Numbered from the stretch's first letter, positions 35,480 through 47,230 are shown. The stretch is DNA of 64,000 nucleotides from Schistosoma haematobium (GCF_000699445.3 NC_067196.1:81582364-81646363); one strand, 5' to 3'. Made by a program: numbers and translations. Notes: generated from the letters alone by a model not told the origin.

Positions 35480-36835
35480 CCATTTCCATAATCCTCAACC
35501 CTCTGTTAACTACCTGCAAACAAGATTTTGGGTTTGAACTAATTTTGTCCCGGAAATGTGTCATACCAAAAAGAATCCAAACTCATTGTTTAAAAGAGTA
35601 CTTCCATGGGTAACTTGGCAATTTTCGACTGATTTAGTTATAAATGGCTTATGTCTACTCATATTTATTTTGTGTTATGCTTAAGAAAATATAAGTATAT
35701 ATTTTATCTTTAATCAGACGTCAGTTACATGTCTTCTAACATCTTTAACATAATTAACATATCAGTGAATGATATCAGTCGACGAAATAAGTCTTGTAAA
35801 CGTTTTGCATTCAACAGTATCATATCAAGTATTTAGGCAGAATTTTCAGTAATCCAGTTGTGTTTTTATGAAACGATTACGTAAGAAATCTAGCAAACAG
35901 TTTGTTCAAAGGTTACCAAATACAAATTAATTGAAGTTTAAAAGATTGTAATTCTCTTGTAACTAACAGAATGATGATCAAGAAAATCTCCTTTTCAGGT
36001 CTTTAGATGAATTTATTTCAACCTTAAAGTAAACTAGTATGGTTTGTCAAGAAATTTGCTAAAACTGAAGAATATAATTATTTTCTTCCTGATACAACAT
36101 GCTAATATGATAGGATAAGAAGATCAGCGATCGAAGTTATACTGCCAGTATACTTGATGCTTTATATACAGATTGTGATCATATTATACCAGGTACACGA
36201 GTCAAGACCATTTATGGAGAACTGGAGTATGGAATAGACAATACTTGGTTCAATAAAAGTACAGATAATTCTCACTTAGTGGATTCAGAGTAGTAATCAC
36301 TAATAGGAAAGAAACAATATTAAATAAACATTAGTCTAAGTATCTATCTATTTACACTCAATGACTAATTACATCTTTCTTTCACTAACGACACAGTGAA
36401 ATTTCAAGCCCATTTGATTCTTTTTTATCTCTAAAAACTATTTAAACCCTTCTCGTGATTTATCCTATCAGTTCAATTAAGAGTTTAAGAGCATAAAGAT
36501 GAAAAGTATTTGAATTATTTTTTTCTGGTTAGCGTTTTTTTAGTGAGTTAGTTTTCTTGGGGATGTTGTCGCTTACCCCATGTTCAAACTTTCTCCTTTG
36601 TCTTGTCGTGGGACCGTCAGTGGACTCAGAGGGGCTCCAGGCAAACTTAACAGTATTTTAAATAGTAATTTAGTTATGAACTTCTTAATATAATTTAAAA
36701 TATTTTGAACGCTATAATGCATTAAAATATTAATGAGATTAATGTAGGTAATATTTTTCTTTGTTTATTATATACTGCTCAATGAAATAAAATAACAAAA
36801 GAAACTGTAAAGATTTTACCGATTTAAGGTTAGAC
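35480..36835. other. AT-rich sequence, nothing recognised
   Basis: No open frame, repeat copy or RNA feature could be supported. Confidence 0.4.
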
Positions 36836-36839
36836 ATTA

Positions 36840-37300
36840 ACACCATTAGATGCCGCCTCAGTGGTCTAGTTGGTTAAGCACCTGGTGCGAGACTGATAGG
36901 CCCTGGTTTCAAATCTCGCGGGGTGCGGGATCGTGAATGCGCACTGCTGAGTAGTTCTATACTAGGACGAAACAGCCATCCAGTGCTTCCAGGCTTTCCA
37001 TGGTAGTCTAGCTTCAATTGACTCATAATTTCAATAAAAAATATGTTAATTTTTATGAATATTATCATAAAAGGGGTTTTGTGGGTATTATAGTAATTTA
37101 ATAGTTGAGTACATGAATAAATTAAAACTAGACTCACCTGGAAAACCTGTAAATCCTAACATAGGACTCCTCAACAGTGCGTATCCACGATCCCGCTCAG
37201 CGGGATTCGGACCAAGGACCTATCGGATTCACATGCAAACGCTTAACCTCTAAATCATTGAACTATCATCAAACGATGGTAATGTCTAACTCTAACCAAT
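36840..37300. mobile_element. Family B tRNA-like/hammerhead repeat, inverted pair
   Basis: The plus copy (36840-37030) has A box TGGTCTAGTTGGTTAAGC, B-box-like GGTTTCAAATCTC and a hammerhead remnant with CTGAGTAG (core G8 changed to T). The minus copy (about 37135-37300) carries the tRNA-like head and a hammerhead with GAAA lost. Between them lie two family B tails (the second near 37070-37110, GGGGTTTTGTGGG). Neither ribozyme should cleave. Relative orientation is tail to tail. Confidence 0.75.
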
Positions 37301-37810
37301 CTACAAAATTAAGCTCAGTAAATAATTAACACTGAATTAAATATAATATAAAAGAACCATTAGAATTAATCGAAAAGAATTCTTTTGTAAGAAAAAAAAG
37401 TAACTTCAATTAACTGGACAAACCAAACAAATAAGGTCGAAGTTCTTGCATGAACTAAAATAAAACACGTATTCGTTTGATTAATTTCAAAGAAAAAAAA
37501 GAAGGAGAATGCATTAATCAAATATAGAAAGTAAAGAAATAGACAGATATCAGACTAGAATAAAAGAGAATAAGAAAACTAATTTAATTTATGATACTAG
37601 TGAGATAAATTAAATTACAATGAAATAAGCAGGAAAACAATTAAACCAAATGAGAAACTGATATAAAAAAGGAAAGAAAAGAAATATTTCAAAGGACGTT
37701 TTGTTTGTGTTTTTGACAGAAACAAAAATTGGACGACGTAAAGTTTTTCAACTTAGTGAGATATTTTAACAGATAATAAGATAAACTAAAATGTAAACTT
37801 ATTTCATTGA

Positions 37811-38334
37811 CGAGGATATGGCTCAATAATAAGTTTAATAATTGAACACCTTGTGAAACACAGGTCATTCAATCAAGACAAACTCTGCGTTCAAAGTCAT
37901 CTATAAGGTAAGTAAAAGTCTTCTAAAGACAATTAGAATGCATCTGTTTTGCATTGCCGAAGCAATAGCCATACATCTAGAAAAACCAGAATTGTGTATG
38001 CAAAAGAGATTGGTACAACCGATTCTTCTACCATGGTCTTAATGTTTTATGATATTTTTTAGTTTTCTTTCTTCATACTCTTCTTGTTTTACAGCCATCT
38101 GTTTCATTTTCCATCTTCCCCTTAAATCTTCTACCTCAAATTGGTTTATTTCTGTTTCCACGATCCTCCTGATTACATTTAATCTTAATTTCAATTTCCC
38201 AATGATAACTTCCCTATCTATCTTCTGATAAATATTTAAGCCATTAACAATCAAACGATTATTAAACTTCCCTTGTTTTATAAAAAGATTTTTAATACCT
38301 TTGTTTATTTTACCTGACTGTCACTATGTCTAAC
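37811..38334 (+). mobile_element. Penelope-like element, 3' part (endonuclease end and 3' UTR), first segment
   Basis: Homologous to 49335-50001 and, inverted, to 59640-59230 plus 58560-58437. It encodes the end of the GIY-YIG endonuclease region in broken frames (AIAIHLEKPELC, then QKRLVQ to a stop at about 38041), followed by a 3' UTR containing TTAAATCTTCTACC. The element is interrupted at 38347 by a family A repeat and resumes at 38813-38932. Confidence 0.75.
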
Positions 38335-38812
38335 AGAAGTTTATTATTCACTTGGTATTGTTTGGCTTGTATCTTCCCATTGAGGTGTAAGACTGCAATT
38401 GATCAGTCTGTTATTGACATATGTGCATACTGTGCGTATGCCTCGATATCGCCTTAATTCACAAGCTTTTTGTAAGCAGTTATGGATAGTGGTTAGCAGT
38501 GGAATCCAAGACGCGCGTTTCGTCCTATCGACTGTTCGATTGCAGTCTTAAACCTCAATGGGAAGATACAAGCCAAATAATATCAAGTGAATTTAAATTC
38601 ACCCCATTGCACAAGCAAGTTGCTATCAGGACTCAGTAGCTGAGTGGATAACGCGATGGCGGTTGAGGCGAATGTTACTGGGTTCGAGTCCCAGAGTGAA
38701 CATCAACTCAGATGCAGTTACACCCAGCTGACGAGTCCTAAATAGGACGAAACGCGCGTTCTGGATTCCACTGCTAGCCACTATCCATCATTACTTACAA
38801 GAAGTTTATTAT
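38335..38812 (+). mobile_element. Sm-alpha-like (family A) repeat inserted in the PLE, with target duplication
   Basis: An insert of 452 bp (38348-38799) is bounded by direct repeats AGAAGTTTATTAT (38335-38347 and 38800-38812). The uninterrupted PLE copy at about 49870-49890 confirms the empty site. The insert has an inverted left portion (38353-38580; ATCTTCCCATTGAGG facing CCTCAATGGGAAGAT) with a truncated hammerhead. Its right portion has a tRNA-like head (38632-38700; A box TAGCTGAGTGGATAA, B box GGTTCGAGTCCC) and a complete hammerhead. A 13 bp duplication fits LINE-style target-primed insertion. Confidence 0.85.
38720..38770 (+). ncRNA. Type I hammerhead ribozyme (family A, intact core)
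   Basis: Core CTGACGAG (38728-38735), stem II GTCC/GGAC with loop TAAATA, GAAA (38749-38752) and stem III ACGC/GCGT. The cleavage site is GTT (38758-38760), in place of the GTC expected in Sm-alpha copies; GUU fits the NUH rule but is usually slower. Stem I pairs CCAG with CTGG, then one C/A mismatch. Confidence 0.8.
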
Positions 38813-38932
38813 CAATAATATTATAATTATTATCATTCTGAAAAATAAGTATATATATTTGCGATTGTACAGCCTTGAAAATGGATTCGTCGAAAAGCAA
38901 ACTCTTCGCTGAACTAATCTTTCTTATTTAAA
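38813..38932 (+). mobile_element. Penelope-like element, 3' end, second segment
   Basis: Continues the PLE after the family A insertion. It matches 49880-50001 and 59950-60065 through TTGCGATTGTACAGC, TTGAAAATG and CTGAACTAATCTTTCTTATT, which marks the element's 3' terminus. Confidence 0.78.
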
Positions 38933-38934
38933 TG

Positions 38935-40485
38935 ATAATTCACTGACTTGAATGTTTACTTTCATTATCGATTTGATGGAAATATTTTGGTTCGTAAATT
39001 TAATATGTTTTACAGGATCAGAAAAAAATGTGAGAAAATGTCTTGTGAATATGGTTTATTAAAAAGACTAATATTAGCTTGTAAATTATTTGAAGAACAG
39101 AGATAATTGAATGGCTAATTTCTCTTAGTTTTAGACTTTTTAGTAATGCGCATTTATGAATGAGTAAATGAGGAGACCAGACACCTTAAAATATCACAGT
39201 AAGTCTGTTTAGAATTTCTAATAAGATATTAGGAATAGGCTTTTGATAAGTTACTGAAATAGTGTCATAGTTACAAGTTTTATTCATATTGTATCTGTAA
39301 ACTTGAGAATAAATACGAAGTATATTCGATATTGTTTTGTTAATCTGTATAAATGAGCGATAATTTACAGCAAAGTAAATTGAGGAAAATTTATTTATTC
39401 TTTTTTCTTAAGATTATAAATAGTTAGAGGTAATCAGTAGGATGTTATGAAACAAATTTTTGTCCTAGTTGCATTCTTCAACAAAGGACATTTGAAATTG
39501 TAGGATAAGTTACTCTACGTTCGTAATTAGTACCTTTAAGTTAATGGTTTTCCATCGACTGACTGAAGCCACTAGAACTAGAATTGGCGGCTAGATTTAA
39601 ACATGATCAATAGAACACATTTATTCTAATTGATTGCATAGGGTTCAATAACGAATAAAGATCTGCACAACTCTTTTATTTTATCAGATATAAAAAGTAA
39701 GACGTAATAGAATTAGTCTCCGTAAATTATACTGCCTTTTTAAATACTGTGTTCAAGTTCTTGTCTGGCTAAGTAACTAGGAAAGTATACAGTGTTTGAC
39801 CACTAGGTATATAAGTCTATTAAATTCAATTTACATGTTGCCTTCGAATAACTTGGATTTTAAGAAATTATCTAGGAATTAATCAAGAACCGAATGAAGT
39901 TTTAATTATGGTATTGACATTTTCCATAAACTGGCGATGATTCCATCTTTACGCAGTTGCAATCATTTTACCAGTAAGTTTCTTAGTTACATGAAGAAAA
40001 AGCAAAAATGATTTTTAACAGAGAATTTGTCGTCTTTCTGACTAATCTATAGTTTGATAATTACAGACCAAGTCAACAAACAAAGAAACTAATTTTGTAA
40101 ATCATTTACTATGTCACAGTTAACTAAACCTTAATAGGCTGTGATGAGTTGTTGTATTGTGGTACTGTTTGTAAAAAAACTATCGTACACCAGAAAACTT
40201 ATTGTACTTGATTTGCCTAAACTTGTGAATAGAAGTGTTTATGTTATTTTGAATTCAGTTGTACAATAATACTTGAAAAATAACCTAAATTGATGCCATT
40301 TTTGTTAACTTTACGACATAATTTCATTAAATGCCTTTACACGATGCTTTGTGTTTACATCATTTACTTCAAAATCAATCAATCTGAAGAGGATATTTCT
40401 GTTGCTTCCATAATAACTAACTTTACAGGATCAATAAGACACTCATCAGCTGGTTGTTTCAAACAAATGAATAATACTCTCCTTG
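38935..40485. other. AT-rich sequence, nothing recognised
   Basis: An open frame at 40290-40490 (plus, 66 codons) has no family resemblance. No repeat copy was found in the rest. Confidence 0.4.
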
Positions 40486-40489
40486 ATTG

Positions 40490-40720
40490 AGATCATGAAC
40501 CGATTGATGTAAGATCACCATTGAAGACCTGGAAACATTGGACGGCAGTTTCACCCTGTTGTGGGACTACTCAGCAGCAGGCATCCACCATCCCGCCTCT
40601 TAGGATTCGAACCCAGGGCCTTCGGTTTTCTTGCGCGAACGCTTAACCTTCAGATCACTGAGCTGGTCAAGATTCAGAGGTGTTAATGTTTAACCTCAAC
40701 CAAGCTACGAGTTTGCGAGA
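40490..40720 (-). mobile_element. Family B repeat copy
   Basis: On minus: tRNA-like head (B-box GGTTCGAATCC), then a hammerhead with CTGAGTAG (G8 to T) and stem II GTCC followed by GGTG, then the family B tail. Inactive ribozyme by core mutation. Confidence 0.72.
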
Positions 40721-40808
40721 CCTTATATGTTTTATGATGTTAATCATTCATTAGTGAAGCAAAACTATTAAGTAATAGTATATTACAATCAGAGTTTTGG
40801 AAGTATTT

Positions 40809-40831
40809 TATATATATATATATATATATAT
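40809..40831. repeat. TA dinucleotide tract
   Basis: A run of about 11 TA units. Confidence 0.95.
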
Positions 40832-40964
40832 TCCAATAGTTTTCTATCTATTTTAAAATGTATGTGGAACAAACAGTAGAACACCTAGATTTTCATTCAT
40901 TACGATTCAGTATTTTTCAAAGATTTATTGAAACATAGATGAACAAACATTATATTTTATCAGA

Positions 40965-41450
40965 AGGGGTTTTGTTGAGATTTTAGTAATTTTATAGTTG
41001 AATTCATGAGTCGATTGAAGCTAGGCCATCATGGAAAACCTGGAAGCACTGGACGACCGTTTCGTTCTAATATGAGACTTCTCAGCAGTGCTCAATACTG
41101 ACTAGCTTCAAAAGGTATTTCCTGGAGTTCTGGTGAGAAGCAGTGACCAGCGGAGTTCAACCGGTTCTGTTGTGAAATAGTAACTCATTCAAAACAACGG
41201 TGGATGGTGGCTCAATTTCGTGGGTTAGTTGAAGTTAGACATTAATACCGTTGGATGCCGGCCAGCTCAGTGGTCTAGAGGTCAAGCGTTCTCTCGCGCA
41301 AGACAGACAGGTCCTAGCTTTGAATCTCGCGTGGTGGCATCGTGGATTCGCACTGCTGGGGAGTCTCACATTAGAATGAAACAGGCGTCCAGTGTTTTGA
41401 GGTTTTCCATGATGGTCTAGGTTTAATTGATTCATGAATTCAACTATAAA
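40965..41450. mobile_element. Family B repeat, fold-back form
   Basis: A left inverted arm (40985-41100, minus) and a right arm (41340-41447, plus) flank a central unit (CTGGAGTTCTGGTGAGAAG at about 41130) and a tRNA-like head (A box TGGTCTAGAGGTCAAGCG). The layout is the same as in 43251-43702. The right hammerhead has CTGGGGAG (A6 to G); the left has CTGAGAAG (G8 to A). Both should be inactive. Confidence 0.8.
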
Positions 41451-41454
41451 ATAA

Positions 41455-42665
41455 ATTTTATATTAGATTCTGTTTGTTATTGATAATGTTTAGAAATCTG
41501 ATTTATTTCAATGTATTATTTACAAGAGAGGATAAATATGAAATACTATATGTGAGGATAATTTCAGATCTATTTATTATTAGTTAAACCATGTATTTAT
41601 CGTGTCAATTATAGCAACTGATTAAAACTGACAAAAAAGACTCAATATTTGTCATTTATGATTAGTATGATAAAGATGAAATGTTAAACTATGCTGTGAA
41701 AATTGATTCAGAAAAATATAAATGTACATAACTGATATCTCAGAAGTAACGTAGAATCTAATATAAATTTAAGTCTATCCTATTTACCATATCCTATATT
41801 GGATTCGTAAAAGTAAAGAACCACTATGATTTGTTTTGAATAAGTCACTTAAAGCCTATGACCAGTTAATTACGATTATCATCTAGATCTCAATCATAAA
41901 TTGTGGCCAGCCTATTCGCAGACTTAATCTATGGTAACAAAAATCACCAGTTGATTCATGCTTTATTAGTGGCCCACAAGAGGGTTAAGTAGTTGATCCA
42001 ACAATGAATTCATAGTAGTGCCTTGGATATACTATGTTTAATCAACTCGTTCTCTCAATGCTAGAATTTCACTAAAAGTATTCGTAAAAGTTGGAATCCA
42101 AATAAAGTGTTTTACTGTCATATTCCTATACTAAAACTTTTACAATTCTTATTATCAATGTTGTTATTAGTCTCATAAAGTAAGCCCGCTAATTATTTTT
42201 AAAATGTTAAGCTTAATAAATAGAGAGCACTTATTTTGAATTCAGTGACCACCTAAGGGTAAAACAGAAAGTCTTCAATGGAATATCTACATTTTTCATC
42301 ACAAGATTTGTGTATATATAACAGAAATTCTGTAATTACAAACAGCACATTAAATAAGATGACTATAAAATGTTATTATCTCAAAAGGAAGAAAAAGCTT
42401 TCGAATCCTTGCTAGCTTTCATTACCTGTCTAAATTAGATTGATTTGTGATATAAACAGCATGAAAATAATTGATAGGAAACCATGTTTATTGTTAATAG
42501 CATAGTACGTATTTAAGAAAAAAACAGTAACAAATTTATCATTAGACTTACCTATCGGTATTTCAGTATGGAGATTTTTAAGAGACCTTAAGTCTGACTC
42601 CAGTTAGATAGTTTCTGATTGTTATCGAAACATATATTGCGCGTTTTCTCACACATAATTATCAA
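41455..42665. other. AT-rich sequence, nothing recognised
   Basis: No supported feature. Confidence 0.4.
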
Positions 42666-42669
42666 CTTA

Positions 42670-42960
42670 ACTCGCGTTAGTGATTAACGGCATTAAATTA
42701 GGTCAAATATGAGAATGAATCTCGAGTGTATGTATTTCATACAGTCGTTGATCCAGAACAAACGATTGGAGGAACGAAGTGAAGAAAACAAAGAAAAAAG
42801 AGCTAAGAGAAATGAAGCACGGTCGAGAAGGTGTCTGAGTCAACTTATTTTAATAAATCGTTGCTCAATATTTATAGTCAAATCGAAACGGGGCAAAACA
42901 TATAATTAACAAGGTCAGATGTAACTCAAGAAGAATGAATTAATTGGCCTGCTCGTAAGC
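42670..42960 (+). repeat. Unnamed repeat, inverted partner of 62760-62960
   Basis: Shared landmarks are ACTCGCGTTAGTG, then GAATGAAT, then GGAGGAAC followed by a purine-rich stretch of GAAG/AAAG units. Sequence is diverged. It contains a 66-codon open frame (42709-42909) rich in Lys, Arg and Glu that reflects the purine run. It may be an LTR or leader of an unrecognised element. Confidence 0.45.
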
Positions 42961-43152
42961 TAGACTAAGCTATATGGGCTTGACATAGTAACCGACACTA
43001 CAAGTCATGGTTATTACTATGTATTAAGTACATTATCATGTATCAAAATATTTTAGACTGTTGGAATTCGCATTGTATAGTCTTTCATCCTAATCATCAA
43101 TATTATTTTCATTTTTAAAATTTTTAATCGTATCAGGTTAATTCTTTGATCA

Positions 43153-43155
<3 letters not shown>

Positions 43156-43199
<44 letters not shown>
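43156..43199. repeat. TA dinucleotide tract
   Basis: About 22 TA units, the longest simple tract in the window, just left of the family B fold-back element. Confidence 0.97.
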
Positions 43200-43205
<6 letters not shown>

Positions 43206-43250
43206 AGCAGGATAAACCTTAGTTCCCGATTTTCTTTTGACAAAAGATCA

Positions 43251-43702
43251 ACAGATTGAAATCATGAGTTAGTTGAGGCTAGACCACCATGGAAAACCTG
43301 GAAGCACTGGACGGCCGTTTCGTCCTAGTGTGGGACTCCTCAGTAGTGCGCATCCACGACTGACTTCAAGAGATACTCCTGGAGTTCTAGTGGGAAGCCG
43401 TTACCAGTAAAGTCCAACCAGGTCTGCTGTGAGATATCAGCTCACTGAAGACAATGGTATACGGTAGTGCAACTTCGTGGATTGGTTGAAGTTAGACACT
43501 AACACCATTGGATGCCGGCTCAGTGGTCTAGTTGGTTAAGCGCTCTCGCGCGAAGCTAGTGGGTCCTGGGTTCGAGTCCCGCGGGGTGTGGGATCGTGGG
43601 TGCACACTGCTAAGGAGTCCCATACTAGGACGAAACGGCCGTCCAGTGCTTCCAGGTTTTCCATGGTGGTCTAGCCTCAACTGACTCATGATTTCAATCT
43701 GT
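43251..43702 (+). mobile_element. Family B repeat, complete fold-back unit with 111 bp terminal inverted repeats
   Basis: Terminal inverted repeats at 43251-43361 and 43592-43702 begin ACAGATTGAAATCATGAG. Between them lie a ~120 bp central unit (about 43362-43490) and a tRNA-like head (43510-43590). The head has A box TCAGTGGTCTAGTTGGTTAA (43520-43539) and B box GGGTTCGAGTCCC (43568-43580). Each terminal repeat includes a hammerhead. On plus the core is CTAAGGAG (43609-43616; G5 to A, probably dead). On minus the core is CTGAGGAG (43343-43336), intact but with an A/C mismatch at the first stem I pair. The unit has no coding capacity. Movement presumably depends on RNA polymerase III transcription and a partner retrotransposon. 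Confidence 0.85.
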
Positions 43703-43704
43703 AA

Positions 43705-45500
43705 AAATTTCTAAAATCACAAACTCTTTCTGATAAAAACATCAACATTCATAAAATTCGAACTGATAAATGATTATCACATAAGTTGATATCAATTTCC
43801 GGAAGTAAAATAAATATGTATTTCAACTCACATTACTCAAATAACTGACTGAGCAATGAAAAACCAAAAAAAAACAAAACTAATTGATAATAGAGAAGTG
43901 GTCAATTCCTTTTTCTTTTCATTATGATTTTTCATATCCTAATTGAAAGAAACAAAATAGAATAGTTAACATCAAAATATATTGAAATTTCATACTTTTT
44001 TTTGCTAGAAAAATAAAGGGAAATTATATTCAAGTTACTGTTTTATTTGTAATCAATCATTTTTGTAAACATTTTTTTTGTGTGTTTAACAACACAAAAA
44101 ATAAAAAAAAATAAATGAAACATGTGATAATCTCGTTTTTGGGAAGAAGAAAATTAAAACAATAAGGAGATATTTTAACTCAACTGTACCACCCTACAAC
44201 ACCCCACTCCACCCCATCCCCGACTAAGAAAGTAACAATTTTTTTTTCTCTTGTTAGTTCATTTCATTATAGTTATTGTTGCTTTACTCGACTTATGCAC
44301 ATATTTTTTTAATGTCTTATTTCAGTTTAAAGATGAATAACTCTTGTTATTATTATTATTTTTAATGTTCTCTTTTGTTTACATGGTACTCTTTATGCTC
44401 TCATAATGTGTTTTTATCAAAATATAGAGTGAAGAGAATAATGATATGAAGAATGGTTTTACGAAAAATAGTGACTTTTAAAAGACAAAAATAAGATAAA
44501 GGATAGGGAGTAGTAGTAGTAGTTTGTCATAAATTAACATCAAAATCATTATGAAGAGGAAACACTGAACAAAGTTTTTATCGGATTTCCTGAGTTTTGG
44601 ACATTGTTAATTTGTGACCTAAGATAAGAACATCTTCAAGAGAGTTCTACAATGTTTTACTGGTAAGTTTAGTGAGATTGAATTAGTGGTGAAATTTTAA
44701 TTGTACATGGGAATTTGGAAATATCTGATACTTGTTCATTGGTTTATTAGTATCGTTCACGGGAATAGATTGGAATTATTATTGTCTGTAGTTGAGAGTG
44801 TGTGATACTGACAGTTTTTAGTCTACGACAAGACAAGTGTCTAGCGCTTCTTCACTTATTATATTTCCTTAGTTAATATAACTAAACAGGACTATGTCTG
44901 TCAGGAATTAGGCATTTACAGGGTGAACACATGGATTTATAAACTATAATAATTTGGTGTAGAGCTTAAGGATAACAATCATTTCCTATGCATGAGACTA
45001 AGGTTGATCAAGGTACGGTAAGATTCTGGAGGTTTTTTTTTCAAATACATTTCTTCTTAGTTAATTCTTTGAAGAGGCTCGTAGCACAATGCCCAAAAAA
45101 TATTCAGAATTTAGTTAATCTCAGCGATATCAGGTATTTAAAAAAAAAATATAATTTAGCTTGTCATATCTTTCATTCTGCGAGTTCCCAACTGTTGTAA
45201 AACTATTCATTTATAATTAGACAAAAATTTGTATAAAACTGCACAACTTCCTTCTCAAAATTAATATTGCTTCTGTCCTTTGACGGACTTTTAACCTGAC
45301 CAACATCAAATATCTGGATAGTAAGTTGGAAAAAATGACCAGAACAAGAAAAATTCAAATATAAGTAGTTGTAGTCATTAGAATACTTTAGAAATGTGTC
45401 TTAAATTTGGCTATTTCATCCAATGGATAATTTAAATGTGTAACTATAGAACTTGATGAAAATTTATTGGAAAAAATACTTTTTCCCTAAACATCAGTAT
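43705..45500. other. AT-rich sequence with a C-rich/G-rich patch
   Basis: No gene was found. Bases 44192-44221 form a G-run pattern on minus (see findings). An AGT trinucleotide run sits at 44511-44522. An open frame at 44988-45200 shows no family resemblance. Confidence 0.4.
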
Positions 45501-45504
45501 TGCT

Positions 45505-45815
45505 TACTTACGCCTGTGACACCCAATGGAGCATAGGACGCCGACCAGCATTCTCCAACCCACTCTTTCCTGGGCCTTCCTTTCTAATTCTATCCAATCC
45601 TTGTTCATTCTTCTCATGTCTGTCTTCATTTCTCGGCATAATGTGTACTTTGTTCTTTCTCTTTTCCTTTATCCTTGAGGGTTCCAAGTGAGAGCTTGTT
45701 ATGTTACGTAATCTGGTGTTTTCCTTAATGGGTGTCCTATCCACTTTCAACACTTCTTCCTGATTTCTTCGTTAGCTGGAATCTGGTTTGTTCTCTTCCA
45801 TAGTAGGTTGTTGCT
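45505..45815 (-). mobile_element. RTE-type C-terminal fragment, second lineage
   Basis: One minus-strand frame reads ANEEIRKKC, then KWIGHPLRKTPDY, QALTWNPQG, LCREMKTDMRRMNKDWIELE and KAQERVGWRMLVGVLCSIG, with a few stops. This is the familiar C-terminal end of RTE/BovB-like polyproteins and differs from the other RTE pieces in the window. Only about 100 codons are left. It abuts the repeat at 45832. Confidence 0.78.
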
Positions 45816-45831
45816 GGTAAATACAAACTAT

Positions 45832-45970
45832 CACGTTTTTGATGGAGTTTTGTTCTCTGAGCTAAATGGATTGGTCGTGGAGCTCTCCTCGTTCTTCTGA
45901 ACAATATCATCATCACAAACTTCAGGTAGAAGTGAAGTGTTTGTATTTCTCCACATGTGGTTCACGGCTT
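45832..45970. repeat. Recurrent ~130 bp repeat (also 49005-49100, 50746-50880, 60318-60400)
   Basis: Shared landmarks are GGAGTTTTGTTCTCTGA, GGTCGTGGAG, CGTTCTTCTGAAC and CACAAACTTCAGGTAGAAG. In reverse complement several copies keep an open frame (SNTSLLSEVCADDVVQKNDE and relatives), which suggests it derives from a coding sequence, probably of an element. At 50.75 kb it directly precedes a PLE-like endonuclease fragment. Confidence 0.6.
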
Positions 45971-46864
45971 ATTGTGTACACTTCGATGGTGATTGGTTCT
46001 TGTTGACCTTAAACTTGACCTTAAACCACCTGAGCTTCTCCATCATCTTAAACTATCATGTTGATACGATTATCATAGAAGTTACTTGATTTATGTAGTT
46101 TTTCATGAAATAAAATGAATAAAATAATTAAGATAATACACAAATTTATTGAAATGATTACTGGATCAACTAAATGAATCGGAAACTGGTAAAACTCTCA
46201 GTATGATTTTCAGCAAACAAACCACTTTGAAAATATTGGGAGTAAAGAAATAATAAGGTTATTATCAAAATAAGTAATTATATTTTATTAGAAAAGAAGA
46301 TTTGCAATCTTTCATTCACATTATAGTTTACACGGTTATCTAATTTAAACTAGATAATAACTAAAAAGAAGAGAAGCAGTAGCTATTAATTTCTTAATAG
46401 TATGGGACTCTTTAAAAGTTTTAACCCATTCACCTATCAAAGATTAAACTTAGAAACAGTGGGCTTTATAGAAAGTCCATTAACTTTAGAATACTAAATA
46501 ATGAGATTGTATTGATTTGTAAGCGTTTTTAACTTTAGGCAGAAATGAATATCTAATATTTTTCGGTTTTGAATAATTGAATATCTAACATCAGATCATT
46601 TTATAACTTATAGTTTAGCCTCTAGTAACAGTATCGTACATATCAATCTGTTTTCCTTAGATCTTTTGTTAAATGATTCTTGAGATATGTAATAGTGAGA
46701 CTATTGTTTAGTACTTTGTTGTTGATTTTAAAGGTGGCTAATAGTTTAGGTAACTCGATATCACGTTCACTATATTGAAATGTTAGGTTGTTGAATGTAC
46801 TCGCTGGTAAAATTTGAGTCTGATCAATACTTGGTGACCAAAATATCTTAATCCTACAATGGAA

Positions 46865-47035
46865 TCTAGTTGCGTCCTTGATAGTTCAGTGGTAAATTCT
46901 CAGGCAATGAAAGTTGGTCACTTGAGATTAGATTCTCCATAAAATATCAGCTTTCCTGAGATTGTAGATATTTACTACTGACAAGTGCTGAACAGCGTGA
47001 AACTCAGGTCGAAAGTTTCCTGTTCATTACTACAA
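46865..47035 (+). mobile_element. Family C tRNA-like/hammerhead repeat, decayed
   Basis: A tRNA-like head (A-box-like TAGTTCAGTGGTAAATTC at 46881-46898, weak B box near 46925) is followed by TTTCCTGAGATTGTAG and a hammerhead remnant. The remnant reads CTGACAAG (G8 to A), TGCT/AGCG, GAAA, then GGTC and a TTTCCTG tail. It links family C hammerheads to a tRNA-derived head. Confidence 0.6.
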
Positions 47036-47139
47036 ATCAGTAGATCAACACCGGTGGAAATGAGTTTTTCAGATTAACCAGTGATAATATTTTAATTATT
47101 TAGGTTGTTTCTTGGTACCGTATTCTCATAAAAGACAAA

Positions 47140-47230
47140 TAAAGACATCCTCTTACTTTAGAATTCCCATACTACAATGAAACAAATGTCCAGTATTATT
47201 TTACATTTTCAAAGGTTGTTTAATTTAGTT
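47140..47230 (+). mobile_element. Decayed family B fragment
   Basis: TTCCCATACTACAATGAAAC followed by TGTCCAGTATT aligns with the hammerhead 3' half of family B. The CTGANGAG part is lost. Confidence 0.5.

Noticed and set aside
43510..43590. Possible functional tRNA gene (good A and B boxes)
   Set aside because: The same sequence recurs in many repeat copies next to hammerheads, and a full cloverleaf with paired acceptor stem was not found. It is a tRNA-derived SINE head.
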